The notes under the pieces: model-generated | Seen by the model: the letters and a program-made list of their open reading frames with translations, nothing else | Told to the model about the DNA's origin: nothing | Databases searched by the model: none | Part shown: positions 10,719 through 22,167 of the stretch, in pieces | How positions within the stretch are numbered: the first letter of the stretch is position 1 | Layout of the letters: each line of letters begins with the position of its first letter | Assembly: GCF_901709675.1 (NCBI RefSeq) | Contig: NC_051094.1 | Coordinates: 17,210,501 to 17,274,500 of the forward strand | Direction of reading: 5' to 3' | Length of the DNA stretch: 64,000 nucleotides | Source: Syngnathus acus | Lineage: Eukaryota; Chordata; Actinopteri; Syngnathiformes; Syngnathidae | Made by a program: the position numbers and the translations under genes

Positions 10719-11636
10719 ACACAAAAGAGAAATTCAACTGGTACAAATGCACAGATAGATATTTTGGCAAATAAGTAAAATCTGAGGAGGCTTCAACAGA
10801 CGTCAACATTCAAAATTCCTATCCTAGACCAGAACAGGTAAAGAATGCATAATTAATACAATATACAATCATGAAATGTGAAACAATAATTATATATTTT
10901 ATAAGATTGTCAGGCAGGAAACAATGTTTGCAAAATATTATGGATGAGTAGGATTATAAGATCCAGAGAAATCCAGCTCACCAGATGACGTGCCAGCTCC
11001 TGTGAGGTGCAGGTTGGCTTTTATGCACTGTGCGTCAGTATCTAATGAACTCTTTAGTGTCTGCCTTGGTTGCCTTTTCTAAATTTATAATCATAGTGGT
11101 ACATAGTGCTAGTTGCACTTTCAAACTTCAAGTCTAACTTTAAAAAAAAATTGATATTAACTGGCAATAAGAACAATATGTTGAGTTGACAAACACGTAT
11201 TTTACTGGAAGGCAGGGTTCATGGCGTGGGTCGGCATTTCACTCGAAATGAGGCTTGGCTCCATCAGAGGCAATCCCAATGTGGAGATGTTGAAATGAGA
11301 TTCTTCATGCAGTGGCAATCACACATCTCCACAGTCTGGGTCCAAATGAAACTTTTCCTTCCAAGATGACAATGCTCACCCCCACAATAGCAAAGAAATA
11401 TTTATTTGGGGACAGGCAGGAGTTTTGGCAAATTTGTTAGGACTACAACCCAGATACTCAATTCTCCTACTCATACCGCATAATCATAATCATTTGCCTT
11501 ACAAATATTGCACTGCTTGAAATCCATATTGCATAGTTTGCCATTATTGTGCCTCTCTAATAGGTTGAGTCAGTAACAGTCATTCATTCACTCATTAATT
11601 TATTCATCATCTGTACCACTTATCCTCACGAGAGAT
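10719..11636. other. No gene recognised
   Basis: Mostly AT-rich sequence with no supported gene. Bases 11200-11360 are less AT-rich, but no open frame could be matched to a known protein. Confidence 0.6.
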
Positions 11637-14600
11637 ATGACGTCATGATGGCGCCGCGGATGGCAGCCACGGTGAGTCGCTCTCTGTTTATTTGTCTTAT
11701 TTTGTGTGTTTTCTGTGTCCTCTGCTGTCCATCCCGGATCACTTTTACTAGAGAAGCGCTGTTAAACATCGGACAGTCTTCTTCTGGTATTTTCTCTCCT
11801 GTTCTCTTCGATTCAGACTGTTTGTCGGAGATTCTAGCCGGAGCGGCGGTGCTGTACAAGCTAGCACGACGACGGCGGCGCGGAAAACGAGCGGGAGCAC
11901 TCGTAAGGCTGAGGCAGAGAGGGTTCCGTTCTGCCCTACCGTCAATTCATCTGGCGAATGTCCGCTCCCTGGCGAACAAGATGGACGAACTGCTGCTCCT
12001 CACTTCAAGGAACATGGACTTCAGCAGATCCGCCGCGCTGTGCTTTGTGGAAACGTGGCTCAGCGAACGAACGCCCCACCACGCCGTTGAGCTAGCGGGC
12101 TTCAGGCTAACGCGAGCAGATCGCAGCGCGGAGCTCTCCGGAAAATCAAAGGGAGGTGGTCTCTGTTTCTACATTAATGAACGTTGGTGTACTGATGTCA
12201 CGGTGTTGAAAGAGTTTTGCAGCCCTCTCCTAGAAACACTTTTCATAAACTGCCGGCCGTTCTATTCACCACGGGAGTTCTCCTCGATCGTCATGGCGGC
12301 TGTTTACATCCCACCACACGCACGTGCGAGTGAAGCCACGCAGATGCTGGCTGACCAGGTAACAGACATGGAGAAACTTCTACCAAACTCACTAATCATT
12401 GTTCTGGGTGATCTTAACAGGGCGAACCTCGCACACGAACTCCCCAGATACAGACAGCACGTAACGTGTCCCACCAGAGGGGCACAGACTCTGGACCACT
12501 GCTACACCGTGATCAAGGATGCATACCACTCTGCGGCTCGTGCAGCTTTAGGACTCTCGGACCACTGTCTAGTTCATCTGATCCCGGCCTACAGGCAGAA
12601 ACTAAAAACTTCTAAGCCTGTGGTGAGGACTGTGAGGAAGTGGACAGTGGAGTCAAGGCAGGACCTCCAAGCCTGCTTTGACTGCACCGATTGGGGAGCT
12701 TTCGAAGCTGCAACTTCAGACTTGCATGAACTCACTGACACTGTCACATCATACATCAGTTTTTGTGAGGATCTGTGTGTGCAGACTAAGACCTTCTGCA
12801 CGTACAACAACGACAAACCTTGGTTTACACCGAACCTCAGGAGGCTGCGCAAAGTCAAGGAGGAGGCCTACAGGAGCGGCGACCGCGACCTGTTCAGGCA
12901 GACCAGAAACACACTGAACCGAGAGGTCAGGAAAGCCAAGAGGTGTTACGGGGAGAACCTGAAGAGACACCTCTCTGCCAATCCTGATCCCTCAACAGTG
13001 TGGAAAGGTCTGCAGAGCATCACGGGCTACAAGAAACGAACCCCCCGTCCTGTGGAGAGCCCAAGGCTTGCTAACCAGCTGAATAAGTTCTACTGCAGGT
13101 TTGATCGGTCCTCCCACACAACGGGACTTCCTGCAGCACAATCTACATACTCGCCTCTCCCCACAACTGCTCTGTCCACACCTCTATCATCGTTGTCACC
13201 CACTCTCTCTCTTGCAGAGGCCGCACCCGCACTCCAGGTCCGCGAGGAGGAAGTGCGCCAGATGTTCCGGAGACAAAAGACCAGGAAAGCACCGGGCCCA
13301 GACGGCGTGTCACCTTCCTGCTTGAAAGTCTGCGCTGAACAGCTGGCGCCCACCTTTGCACGGATCTTCAACCGTTCTCTGGAGCTGTGTGAGGTGCCCT
13401 CGTGCTTCAAGAGCTCCACCATCGTTCCAGTGGCCAAGAAGCCCGCCATCACAGGTTTGAATGACTATAGACCCGTCGCACTGACATCTGTGGTCATGAA
13501 ATCTTTCGAGAGGTTAGTGCTGAACCACCTGAAGGAGGTCACGGGCCCCCTGCTTGACCCCCTCCAGTTTGCCTACCGGGCAAACAGGTCAGTGGATGAT
13601 GCGGTCAACATGGGACTGCACTACATCCTGCACCACCTGGACACCCCAGGAACGTACGCCAGGATCCTGTTCGTGGACTTCAGCTCGGCGTTCAACACCA
13701 TCGCTCCTGACATCCTCCAACAGAAGCTCATCCAGCTTGCGGTGCCTGCCCCCACCTGTCAGTGGATCACCAGCTTCCTGACCAACAGGAGACAGCGTGT
13801 GAGGCTGGGGGGCATCACATCTGACACCCGGACCACCAATACTGGAGCCCCTCAGGGGTGCGTCCTCTCCCCACTGCTCTTCTCTCTCTACACCAATGAT
13901 TTCTCCTCAGATGACTCTCCTGTGAAGCTCCTGAAGTATGCAGACGACACCACTCTCATCGGACTGATCCAGGACGGTGATGAGACTGCGTACAGACAGG
14001 AGGTGGAGCGGCTGGTCCACTGGTGCAACCAAAACCATCTGGAGCTGAACCCGCTCAAGACCGTGGAGATGACAGTGGATTTCAGGCGAGACTCTTCACC
14101 ACTTTTACCCCTCACTATCCGCAGTAATACTATTCTCTCCACAGACACCTTCAAGTTCCTGGGAACCACAATCTCTCGGGACCTGAAATGGACCGGCCAC
14201 ATAGACTCTGTCCGGAAGAAGGCCCAGCAGAGGCTGTACTTCCTGAGACAGCTCAAGAAGTTCAACCTGCCGCGAGAGCTTCTGAAGACTTTCTACACTG
14301 CCATCATCCAGTCTGTCCTCTGCACCTCCATCACTGTCTGGTTTGGATCAGCCTCCAAACAAGACAAGCACAGACTGCAACGGACAATCAGGACTGCAGA
14401 AAAGATCATTGGAATCAACCTCCCATCTATCCAAGACTTGTACCTGTCCAGGACCAGGAAACGTGCAAGGAACATCTCTACAGACCCTTCTCACCCAGGT
14501 TGCAGTCTGTTTGAACTACTCCCCTCCGGGCGGCGTTATAGAGCTCGGTACGCCAAAACCAGCAGACACCGAGACAGCTTCTTCCCCCGGGCTGTTGCTC

Positions 14601-14826
14601 TGATGAACTCACACCACTCAGAGTCTCAGAGGCATTACTGTGCAATAACATCCTGCTCTTCACACCTTTTGAATTTGTCTACACTGTTTTGCCATTATTC
14701 ACATGTCCTGAGTGTTGTTAGTCACCTATATGTTGAACAGAGGGTGTGTTTTACCGAAGTCAAATTCCTTGTTTGGCACGCTCAAACATGGCGAATAAAA
14801 AACTCTTGAATCTTGAATCTTGAATC
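11637..14826 (+). mobile_element. Near full-length L2-type LINE
   Basis: It runs from a GC-rich 5' leader (GATGGCGCCGCGGATGGC) through one endonuclease-reverse transcriptase frame and a short 3' UTR to a tail of CTTGAAT repeats (about 14804-14826). Truncated copies of the same family are at 25075-25553 and 57035-58123. The element ends a few tens of bases from the sub1 poly(A) signal, on the opposite strand. Confidence 0.9.
11645..14809 (+). CDS. L2-type LINE endonuclease-reverse transcriptase, uninterrupted, stop lost
   Basis: The single frame of 1054 codons has no stop or frameshift. An APE-type endonuclease spans about residues 95-300: [49 protein letters not shown] and LSDHCLVHL. The reverse transcriptase spans about 540-830: [32 protein letters not shown] (motif A) and YADDTTLIG (motif C, YADD). 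The C-terminal region ends [13 protein letters not shown]. In the sister copy at 57034-57915 a TAG follows HHS directly. Here two bases are missing after 14620, so the frame runs on for 62 extra residues into the former 3' UTR. The family-typical length would be 992 residues. The start is the first in-frame ATG in the leader; a nearby second ATG at 11648 is equally possible. The protein would nick genomic DNA and copy the element RNA at the target. Confidence 0.9.
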   Translation: MMAPRMAATVSRSLFICLILCVFCVLCCPSRITFTREALLNIGQSSSGIFSPVLFDSDCLSEILAGAAVLYKLARRRRRGKRAGALVRLRQRGFRSALPSIHLANVRSLANKMDELLLLTSRNMDFSRSAALCFVETWLSERTPHHAVELAGFRLTRADRSAELSGKSKGGGLCFYINERWCTDVTVLKEFCSPLLETLFINCRPFYSPREFSSIVMAAVYIPPHARASEATQMLADQVTDMEKLLPNSLIIVLGDLNRANLAHELPRYRQHVTCPTRGAQTLDHCYTVIKDAYHSAARAALGLSDHCLVHLIPAYRQKLKTSKPVVRTVRKWTVESRQDLQACFDCTDWGAFEAATSDLHELTDTVTSYISFCEDLCVQTKTFCTYNNDKPWFTPNLRRLRKVKEEAYRSGDRDLFRQTRNTLNREVRKAKRCYGENLKRHLSANPDPSTVWKGLQSITGYKKRTPRPVESPRLANQLNKFYCRFDRSSHTTGLPAAQSTYSPLPTTALSTPLSSLSPTLSLAEAAPALQVREEEVRQMFRRQKTRKAPGPDGVSPSCLKVCAEQLAPTFARIFNRSLELCEVPSCFKSSTIVPVAKKPAITGLNDYRPVALTSVVMKSFERLVLNHLKEVTGPLLDPLQFAYRANRSVDDAVNMGLHYILHHLDTPGTYARILFVDFSSAFNTIAPDILQQKLIQLAVPAPTCQWITSFLTNRRQRVRLGGITSDTRTTNTGAPQGCVLSPLLFSLYTNDFSSDDSPVKLLKYADDTTLIGLIQDGDETAYRQEVERLVHWCNQNHLELNPLKTVEMTVDFRRDSSPLLPLTIRSNTILSTDTFKFLGTTISRDLKWTGHIDSVRKKAQQRLYFLRQLKKFNLPRELLKTFYTAIIQSVLCTSITVWFGSASKQDKHRLQRTIRTAEKIIGINLPSIQDLYLSRTRKRARNISTDPSHPGCSLFELLPSGRRYRARYAKTSRHRDSFFPRAVALMNSHHSESQRHYCAITSCSSHLLNLSTLFCHYSHVLSVVSHLYVEQRVCFTEVKFLVWHAQTWRIKNS

Positions 14827-14854
14827 TTGAGTCACATTTTTTTCAATAATCCAA

Positions 14855-14860
14855 TTTATT
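14855..14860 (-). promoter_or_regulatory. sub1: Poly(A) signal of sub1 (AATAAA)
   Basis: TTTATT on the plus strand is AATAAA on the minus strand, about 380 bases after the sub1 stop. It is the first canonical signal seen. Cleavage would be expected at about 14825-14845, right where the L2 tail begins. Confidence 0.65.
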
Positions 14861-15238
14861 AATAGCCAGTAAACACAGTATCAACTATCATCCCTAATTT
14901 AAAGAGCATTTAAAAACAAGTTTTGATTAATGCGATAGTCAAACTATGAACACGAATTTATACAACTGTAAAAATTTTAATAGGGAAGCAATTAACCGTC
15001 TTAATTTTGCTATGAAAAGTAATGTGCCGCATTATGATGAGTAACCCCCATTTACCCTCATCTATACAAAACCTCAAGAGGTACACCGCTAAATAAGCTT
15101 ATCATGGGGAGAGAAAAAAAAACAATGCCATAGAACAAACAATAAACTGATGAACTATTTCATCCAAGTCAGTTACAAAAGAATCACAGGCTTTTTACAA
15201 AATGAATCAATAAACTTTCCAAAGGTTCCAAGGATTGT
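14861..15238 (-). other. sub1: Probable 3' UTR of sub1
   Basis: Sequence between the sub1 stop codon and the first AATAAA. It is AT-rich, has no detected mobile element and no other gene, and is consistent with a short 3' UTR. Confidence 0.6.
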
Positions 15239-15318
15239 TTATATACTCTTAATAGCATCATCAATTTCTGAAATCTGGTCCTTCAGTTGGTTCCACTGCT
15301 CTGGATTCAGGGCAATGC
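15239..15318 (-). CDS. sub1: sub1 last coding exon (PC4 C-terminal helix)
   Basis: After the acceptor TTTCACAG, the exon starts with GC, completing a glycine split with exon 24614-24722. It reads [22 protein letters not shown] then KSI and TAA at 15241-15239. This is the conserved C-terminal beta-turn and alpha helix of SUB1/PC4, the single-stranded-DNA-binding dimer domain that bridges activators and the RNA polymerase II machinery. The phase matches exactly. A 9.3 kb intron filled by LINEs and pogo-like elements lies upstream. Confidence 0.95.
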
Positions 15319-16262
15319 CTGTGAAATTTAAAACAACAACAAAAGGTAAAGAGATATGTGATTTCAGGAAGATTTAATAAAAAAAATAAACATGTTTCCA
15401 CATATCTCACTCTGTCACACACTCGCTCGGTCGCTCGCACGCACACACGCACGCATACACGCGTGCTGTTTTGTTAAAAAAACTAGGTTGCATAAATGAT
15501 TACCATCAGAAGTGTTGATTGTGGCACACATGATTTGATGTAATATTTGATGTAATAATGCAGCATTTTTCCCCCCTGCCGAATAAAAACTTGGATTTAA
15601 GGTTAGATTTTCTTTTTTAACATTCATTCATGATCTTCTGCAGTCGCGTCGCCAGGGAAGCAACTTAAGCAAGGAAGCCCAGACTTCTCTTTCCCAAGCC
15701 ATTTTGTCTAGCTCGTCCTGGGGCTTTGTGAGGGTGAGGTGAAACTAGATTGACCGGTAAATCGAGAGCTTCGCCTTTCAGCTCAGCTCTCTCTTCACCG
15801 CAACGGACCAGTACAGAGACCGCATCACAGCAGACGCTGCACTGATGCGTCTGAAGATCTCACGTTGAATCCTGCCCTCACTTGTGAACAAGACTTGAAC
15901 TCCTTCAAGATCTCATTCCCAAACCAGAGAGGGCATTCCACCCTTTTCCAACTCAGGACTATGGTCTTAGATTTGGAGGTGATGGTTTTAATCCGAACCG
16001 CTTCACACTCAGCTGCGAACCGCTCCAGTGAGAGTTGAAGATCATGGCTTGAAGAAGCTTGAAGTAAGTCATCTGCAAAAAGTGGACATTTAACACTGAG
16101 GCCACCAAACCGGACCCCCTCAACACCTTGGCTACACCTAGAAATTATGTCCATAATGGTCATTAACCTAATCAGAGAGAGGGCAGCCTTGGCAGGGTAC
16201 AATCCTCACCAGAAATGAATCTGATATATTACCAGAAATGCTGGCCAAACTGAATTATACTG

Positions 16263-16278
16263 TAACTAACCCTAACCC
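16263..16278. repeat. Telomere-like AACCCT pair at an insertion edge
   Basis: TAACTAACCCTAACCC lies about 15-30 bases left of the L2-B insertion in Rex3. It is too short to be an interstitial telomere array. Confidence 0.5.
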
Positions 16279-16291
16279 AACTACCCTTAAC

Positions 16292-16982
16292 AGGCCCAGC
16301 GCCGCCTGTACTTCCTTCGGAAACTCAGGTGAGCGGGCGCTCCTCCGGCCGTCATGACTACATTTTACCGCGGCACCATTGAGAGCGTCCTCTCCAGCTG
16401 TATTGCTGTTTGGGGTGGCAGCTGCACTGACTACGACTTGAAGGCCTGCAGCGCATAGTGAAAACGGCTGGTAAGACTATTGGTGCTTCTCTCCCCTCCT
16501 TGAAGGACATTTACACCTCCCATCTCACCCGCAAGGCGACCAAGATTGTGAGTGATGTGAGTCACCCCGCTCACTCTTTGTTTGATCTTCTGCCCTCTGG
16601 GAGGCGGTACAGGAGCCTGCGCTCCCGCACCACCAGACTCTCCAACAGCTTCGTACTCCAGGCTGTTAGGATCCTGAACTCGCTCCCCCTTTCTGCGTAG
16701 CGTCCTGTTCTTTGCGCTATGCTTACTGTCTGCTGTATGCACACTGGCTCAGTTTTGCTCCTCTTATTTATTGGGTTATTGGTTTATTATTTATTCATCG
16801 CTCATTTTATTTATTTATTATTTTTTATTTATTATTTATTGTTTGTGCCTCCTTGTTTTTATTTTGTGTCGTCTACTTGTATGTCTCGTCACCGTGGGAT
16901 AGAGGAAACGGAATTTCGGTTTCTTTGTGTGTCTTGACATATGAAGGGATTGACAATAAAGCTGACTTTGACTTTGACTTAT
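16292..16982 (+). mobile_element. 5'-truncated L2-type LINE (family L2-B), inserted in Rex3
   Basis: It begins inside the ORF (AQRRLYFLRKLR region; one in-frame stop in AACTCAGGTGAGCG), then GASLPSLKDIYTSHLTRKATKIV ... [24 protein letters not shown] (frame 16458-16700). The 3' UTR ends in GACTTT repeats. Very similar to 28372-29108. The reading frame is broken near 16440 by loss of one base. Confidence 0.85.
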
Positions 16983-17769
16983 CAAGGGGTTTTGTACCCC
17001 ATACTCATACAAAGCGCCCCCTCTAGAACTCCGCGAGGGACACAGTCAAACGTCTTCTTTAAGTCCACAAAACACATGTACACTGGTTAGGCAAACTCTC
17101 ATGCACCCTTGAGGACCCTGCCAAGGGTGTAGAGCTGTTCTATTGTTGCACGGCCAGGACAAAGACCATATTGCTACTTCTGAATCTGAGATTCAACAAC
17201 CTGACGGACCCTCCTCTCCAGCACCTCTGAATAGACCTTACCAGGTAGGGTGAGGAGTGTGATTCCTCTGTAGTTGGAACACACCCTTTCTTAAAAGGAG
17301 GGACAACTACCGTGGCCTGCAAGTTCAAAGGCACTGTCCCTGATGTGTAAGTGATATTGTAGAGGTGTGTCAACCAGGAAATCCCCACATCTACAGCCTT
17401 TAGAAACTCTAGATGAATCTCATCCACCTCCCGGGCCTTTGCCACCAAGGAGGTTTGTAAACCACCTTGGCGACTTCTACCCCAGAGAACGTACCGAGAT
17501 GAGGTCAAGTCCACAATGCTCACGGTGCACTGCTGAGATGCCAGATTGTAAACCAGAACTTCCTTAAAGCCATCTGAAAGTTGTTGTCCATGGTTTTGCC
17601 GAGTCCTCCCACACTCGTGTTTTTGCTTCAGCAATTGCTGAAGCTGCGTTCTGCTTGCCCGGAGAGTATCTGTCAGCTGTCTCCAGAGTTCCACAGGCCA
17701 AAAAGACCCAATAGGACTCTTCAGCTTGACTGCATCACTTCCGCCGATGTCAACCAGCAGGTTCGGGAA

Positions 17770-18075
17770 TTACCGCCACGTTACGGCCAAATGTCCCATG
17801 GGCCGCCTCAACAACAACGCCATAAATGGTTTGGCCCCTTCTTATTTTGAACATGTTAACTCTTTTCTCGCAATTAAGGCAGAACCTTGTGCTTCTTTTG
17901 TAGGTCAGTTTCTTTTGTCGGTCCCAAGGTCGAGATCCAAACAGTGGGGTGATCGTTTTTTCGCCATTGCTGCTCCTGAACTGTAAACAAATTTCCCCCT
18001 GAGATCTCTGGCTTTTTAAAACGAAGCTCAAGACCCACTTGTTTAGACTGACGCTCGAACTTTGAGTGACGCCAC
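17770..18075 (+). pseudogene. C-terminal remnant of a CR1/L2-like LINE ORF
   Basis: The frame reads NAINGLAPSYFEHVNSFLAI, then SVPRSRSKQWGDRFFAIAAPEL and, after a shift, KRSSRPTCLD-type sequence. This matches the end of LINE proteins (RTK.GDRAFA..AP.LWN). The matching 3' UTR with an ATTG-repeat tail is at 21915-22164, on the far side of pogo-like element A2. The element was therefore split by that insertion. Confidence 0.7.
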
Positions 18076-18324
18076 TACTGTATTTTTTGGACTATAAGTC
18101 ACGTTTTTTTTCATAGTTTGGGTGGGGGGGCGACTTATCCTGAGGAGCGACTTATATGTGAATTCTTTCACAAATTTTCAAAATTAAAAAAGAAAAAAAA
18201 AGAAGAGTGAAACCACAATAAACAAACCGGGATGTAGCAAGGGATTACTGTAATTTTGAACTGCAAGTGACGTCAGCGGCGCAGCGGTTGTTTACATAAA
18301 GGACAAAGATTCGATCACGGGATG

Positions 18325-18427
18325 ACGAAGATGACGAAGGGCCCCACGTACTACCGGCATCATTAGCGGCTTTGTTTGTAAGTGACACGGAGGACGAAGA
18401 GTTTGAAGGATTTAATGATTTGGAGTG
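18325..18427 (+). pseudogene. Transposase C-terminal tail, best-preserved copy
   Basis: One frame reads DDEDDEGPHVLPASLAALFV and continues SDTEDEEFEGFNDLE, then TGA at 18425-18427. There is no upstream catalytic part. Acidic tails of this kind occur at the C-terminus of pogo/Tigger transposases. The same segment recurs, more decayed, at many other places in family A. Confidence 0.7.
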
Positions 18428-18670
18428 ACACAGAAGGTTTGAAAAACTATTATGGCTTTTACAAACGCCCGGTCCTACTCTACGGAGCTCTCTTTCACCT
18501 CTGTGGATGGAAGTCGGGGGCCGGCGCTCGGCCGGGTGGCTTTCCGGGGATGGTGGATGGGGCTCTGTGGATGGAAGTCCACGCCGCCACACACCTGGAA
18601 GTCCACGCCGGTGCTTGAGGCCGTGTGGCGGTGAACTATTTATGTTATAGTTATTTGATATACAGTTTTT

Positions 18671-21204
18671 TACCATGTATAATGCGCAAAATTTAACTAA
18701 TTTATTGTCCTAAAATCTGGGGTGCGCATTATACATGGGTACAAATTTTTTTTTTTTTTAAGAAAATCTCCCTCGAAATAAAACTTGAAATCACCTTTCT
18801 TCTTGTTTGTTGTCAATCGCGCATCGCATTCAGCCATCCTGCCCAACACACTTAGTCAGTAAAATTCATAATTGACGACACATCGTTTGATGCGATGGTG
18901 CAATCCTTGATGGTGTGTTATTGTCAAATATTGTTTGTTTTTTAATCTCCATCGCAAACCGGATATCATACGGAGGCCGCCATTGCAGATGCGCAGAACG
19001 GATGCGCAAGACACGTCAGCTATATAAAGAGCGAGAGTTCATTTCTCTACCTAAATGCGTATTACAGGTAATATTTTATTTCACAACACTTTGCCTTGTT
19101 CCTTTCTTCTCTGCTGTTCACTTCAAACACGCTCCATACGAACTAGGGCTGTGGACTCGGTCGGATTTTTGCACCGAGTCCGAGTCCGGCCTCTTGACCA
19201 TGAGTCCGAGTCCGGCTGTCCATTTTTTCTGTTAATTCACGTGACTGCTTAGTCTTTATTCAAGGCTAATTTAGATCAAAATCTAAATAATTACAACAGT
19301 TTTGTGATGGCTTTGTCTTTATTAAACATATAAACGAATACAATAAACAGATACTTTCAAGTTGTAATCATTAATTACACCATTATAGCTCAGACATTTA
19401 TCTAAACACAAATAATTAGTGACGACCCCTTATTTGGAAAGCGAAAAACCCATGTCATACGGCGTCAGCACTATGTTGTTTTCAATAAAAACATGAAGAA
19501 CTCACGTTTGCGTCAGTCAATTTTAATTTTTATAAAGGATTATTCTCATTTGATGTCTTTAAATTCATCCGCGTTCTGCCATTGAAGCGGGGTGCATTCA
19601 AAGACCAGTCGTACAGACGGAACACTCATTCACTTCACCAAAACGCAACAATATAATTACGTGAGCTCTTTGCATAAACCTCGATGCAAAGAAACTCCTC
19701 TTTTTGGGTACAGGCTACAAGGAGTATATATTACAAAGGAGACTTTATACTTAATTGTGATCATCATTCATCCATCCATCCATTTTATTTTATTACTCAG
19801 GTATTTTCAAAGCAAATTAATATTGTTGCATTTATTAATTTGCTTTAACATGACAGCGCAATATAATTAAAAGCTGACACGATAGCAATGTCAAACGTGT
19901 TCATTTAAGAAAAAGCCACACACGTTTTGTGATCAAATCTTTCATAACGAGAATGATTTGAGTGAATTGATTTTACAATTTTTATCCCCCCTCCCCACCA
20001 TCTGTCACTTTGCTTGGGACAAAAGGAGCCTTCAGAACTGAAATTTCTTCTCAATTATTCATTCAAATCAATTCACTCAAATCATTCTCGTTATGAAAGA
20101 TTTGATCACAAAACGTTTCCGTCTGTACGACTGGTCTTTGAATGCACCCCGCTTCAATGGCAGAACGCGGATGAATTTAAAGACATCAAATGAGAATAAT
20201 CCTTTATAAAAATTAAAATTGACTGACGCAAACGTGAGTTCATGTTTTTATTGAAAACAACAGTGTTGACGCCGTACGACATCGGTTTTTCGCTATAATT
20301 CGGTATAATTCGAGGTAGTCCACCCTCACCCAAAGTTAAGGTTTCATGGGAATATTATTGTCATAATTGTCTGGACCATATATGGTAATTGTTTAATGGT
20401 AGTTATTGATAGCTCTTGAAGATGTCAAGTTATAGGTGCATAAGACTATGTTGTTCATGCATATAGCACGTTCATTGTAAGAGGGGAAGAGATGTTGTGT
20501 ATTTTGGGCTAACTCAAATTCCGTAGTAGAAAACCCCCGGAAGTGGGATGGGCATTCTGTGTTGTTCTGGTACGCCCTGTGAACGCACTCTGAGTAAGGA
20601 ATAAAGCAGTTATCATTCACGTCGTTGTCCGACCTATTCTTGCTATCTAAGAACCTGGAAAATAGTAAGGATATAACATATATCACGGGTCATTACGACG
20701 AGTTTGGTGGAGTTTTTACTGCTTCTTCCAACTCCTACCGCGCTGACTGTAACCTGACACTCTCTGGCTGCGTCTTGCCTCTTTTTTTTATTGTCGGACT
20801 CGGTGGACTTGATCAAAATCAGCACCGAGTCCGAGTCCGGCAAAAATGACCGAGTCCGACCGAGTCCGAGTCCCCGAGTCCGAACCGAGTCCACAGCCCT
20901 GATACGAACACAATGCTCTCGTATCAGACGCTTGCTCGATCACCTGCTCGTTTGCTGTCACAATGTACCCGACACAAATCCGAAACATTTCTTCGCTATC
21001 GAGTTTGCTAGCGCATGCGCAGTGATACTGACCGGCAGAATAACATCTGATTGTTCCCAAAGATGATTTTTTTCTGAAATAATTTTACGTTTACGGACTT
21101 AAGTAGGAGTCAAAATTTGGGTGCGTATTATACATGGGTACATGCTTTTTTCCAGCATCGACATGCCATTTTTAGGGTGCGTATTATACATGGAAAAAAC
21201 GGTA
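18671..21204. mobile_element. pogo-like element, family B (copy B1), interrupted by a hAT element
   Basis: It starts TACCATGTATAATGCGCAAA and ends TATTATACATGGAAAAAACGGTA. Subterminal GTGCGCATTATACATGGGTAC motifs lie at both sides. It inserts at TA inside copy A2. It contains a conserved interior shared with 29771-31429 and 63583-64000, including a possible promoter-like AGCTATATAAAGAGCGAGAG. The hAT element at 19144-20901 splits it. No transposase frame was found. Confidence 0.85.
19144..20901. mobile_element. hAT-like element with a long internal inverted repeat, perfect 8-bp TSD
   Basis: Ends are TAGGGCTGTGGACTCGG and CCGAGTCCACAGCCCTG. ATACGAAC duplicates at 19136-19143 and 20902-20909. 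Subterminal GAGTCCGAGTCCGG motifs repeat several times at each end. The middle holds two long inverted arms: 19440-19625 plus 19920-19975 on the left pair with 20066-20305 on the right. A segment of about 290 bp (19626-19915) is present only in the left arm. No coding region. Confidence 0.9.
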
Positions 21205-21214
21205 TTTTATTTCG

Positions 21215-21340
21215 TGTAGCAACTTGTATATGTTTTTATCGTTACAGTTCAGTAGTTGTTGGCTCGTTGAACTCTTGTTTTGTTAAATAAAGAGCCGTTT
21301 ACCAAACCCACGTCTTTCCTGGTACTTTGTTAACGCTACA
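21215..21340 (+). mobile_element. Small LTR-like segment (TGTAGC...GCTACA), shortened copy
   Basis: It starts TGTAGCAACTTGTATA and ends AACGCTACA, with inverted TGTAGC/GCTACA borders and AATAAAGAGCC inside. A longer version (218 bp) is at 54229-54446 and a partial reversed one at 36023-36086, each at the same place in family A. A TRIM-like solo LTR carried along by the pogo-like family is the simplest reading. Confidence 0.6.
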
Positions 21341-21914
21341 ATATAGTTATATACTAGATCTGTGGAATAACGACGAGGCTGACGTCAGCGGCGCACGCGC
21401 GGCGTTGTTGACGAAGGACGAGGAATTTGATCGATGGATTGAATGATTTGGAGTGACAGATGGTTGGATAATATTGTTGTTTATATGATAGTTATTTGAT
21501 ATATACTTCATATATCGTTATATGGGTCTGGGGAATATTTAGAACTGCAACTCATGACGAGTCCGATGTCAGCGGCGCGGCGCATACGCGGCATCGTTTA
21601 CATAAAGGACGATCGATGGATTTAATGAATTGGAGCGATACAGATGGTTTGATAAACGTGTTATTTATGTAATAGTTATTTGAATAACTTTGAATGTTAC
21701 GTCAGGCCCGTTCTCGGCTCTTCGTTTGTGTTCATGTCACTTTAGCATACCTATCGTTTAGCCTGTTGTTGCTCGTTCATGTCTGTTCTTGGTGTTGGAT
21801 TTTGTCGAATAAATTTCCCCCAAAATGCGACTTATACTCCGGAGCGATTTATATGGTTTTTTTTCACTTTATTGTGCATTTTATGGCTAATGCGAAAGTC
21901 CGAAAAATACGGTA

Positions 21915-22134
21915 TATACTCACTCCATCTACTTTTTTTTTTTAAATTATCTGAATTTTATACAAATTTTATTCAATTCCTTTAATTGCACTTGTAGAAG
22001 GCTTTTAATACCCTGTACCACTCTCTTTTTAGCACTTTTGAATCGTATTATGGTTTTTTCTCTATTGTTGTTTTTATCCTGTTGTAAAGCACTTTGGGAA
22101 CTCGGTGATTGTAAAGGACCATATAAATAAAATG

Positions 22135-22164
<30 letters not shown>
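21915..22164 (+). mobile_element. LINE 3' UTR with (ATTG)n tail, continuation of 17770-18075
   Basis: TGTAAAGCACTTTGGGAACTC and GACCATATAAATAAAATGTTA precede ATTG repeats (about 22135-22164). This is a typical CR1/L2-type LINE terminus. Its position directly after copy A2 makes it the rest of the LINE split by A2. Confidence 0.75.

Positions 22165-22167
<3 letters not shown>

Larger units (their letters stand above)
15640..17720 (-). pseudogene. Rex3-like (RTE) LINE, decayed and split by an L2-type LINE
   Basis: Minus-strand frame 17694-17140 carries AREVDEIHLEFLKAVDVGISWL, TSGTVPLNLQATVVVPPFKKG and YLVRSIQRC. These match the reverse transcriptase front of Rex3 elements. Frame 16202-15825 carries SRCSQGVEGVRFGGL, LFADDLLQASS (an altered YADD-type motif) and LQLSLERFAAECEAVRI, the later palm region. 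Stops, frameshifts and the insertion at 16292-16982 make it dead. It sits in the last sub1 intron, in the same orientation as sub1. Confidence 0.8.
18076..21914. mobile_element. pogo-like element, family A (copy A2), holding a nested element B1
   Basis: Ends are TACTGTATTTTTTGGACTATA at the left and its inverse ...GTCCGAAAAATACGGTA at the right, with TA at each edge. Inside are the clearest transposase tail (18325-18427), element B1 (18671-21204), an LTR-like segment (21215-21340) and two more decayed tail units (about 21360-21460 and 21545-21640). No catalytic domain is present. It is inserted in a LINE (17770-18075 and 21915-22164). Confidence 0.85.

Noticed and set aside
13090-14265. Long minus-strand and alternate-frame reading frames inside the L2 LINE
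   Set aside because: Shadows of a GC-rich coding strand; they disappear or shift in the other L2 copy and carry no domain.
16712-17026. Hydrophobic reading frames after the L2-B ORF (also at 28899 and 60507)
   Set aside because: They lie in the T-rich LINE 3' UTR, differ in length and frame between copies, and have no conserved start.
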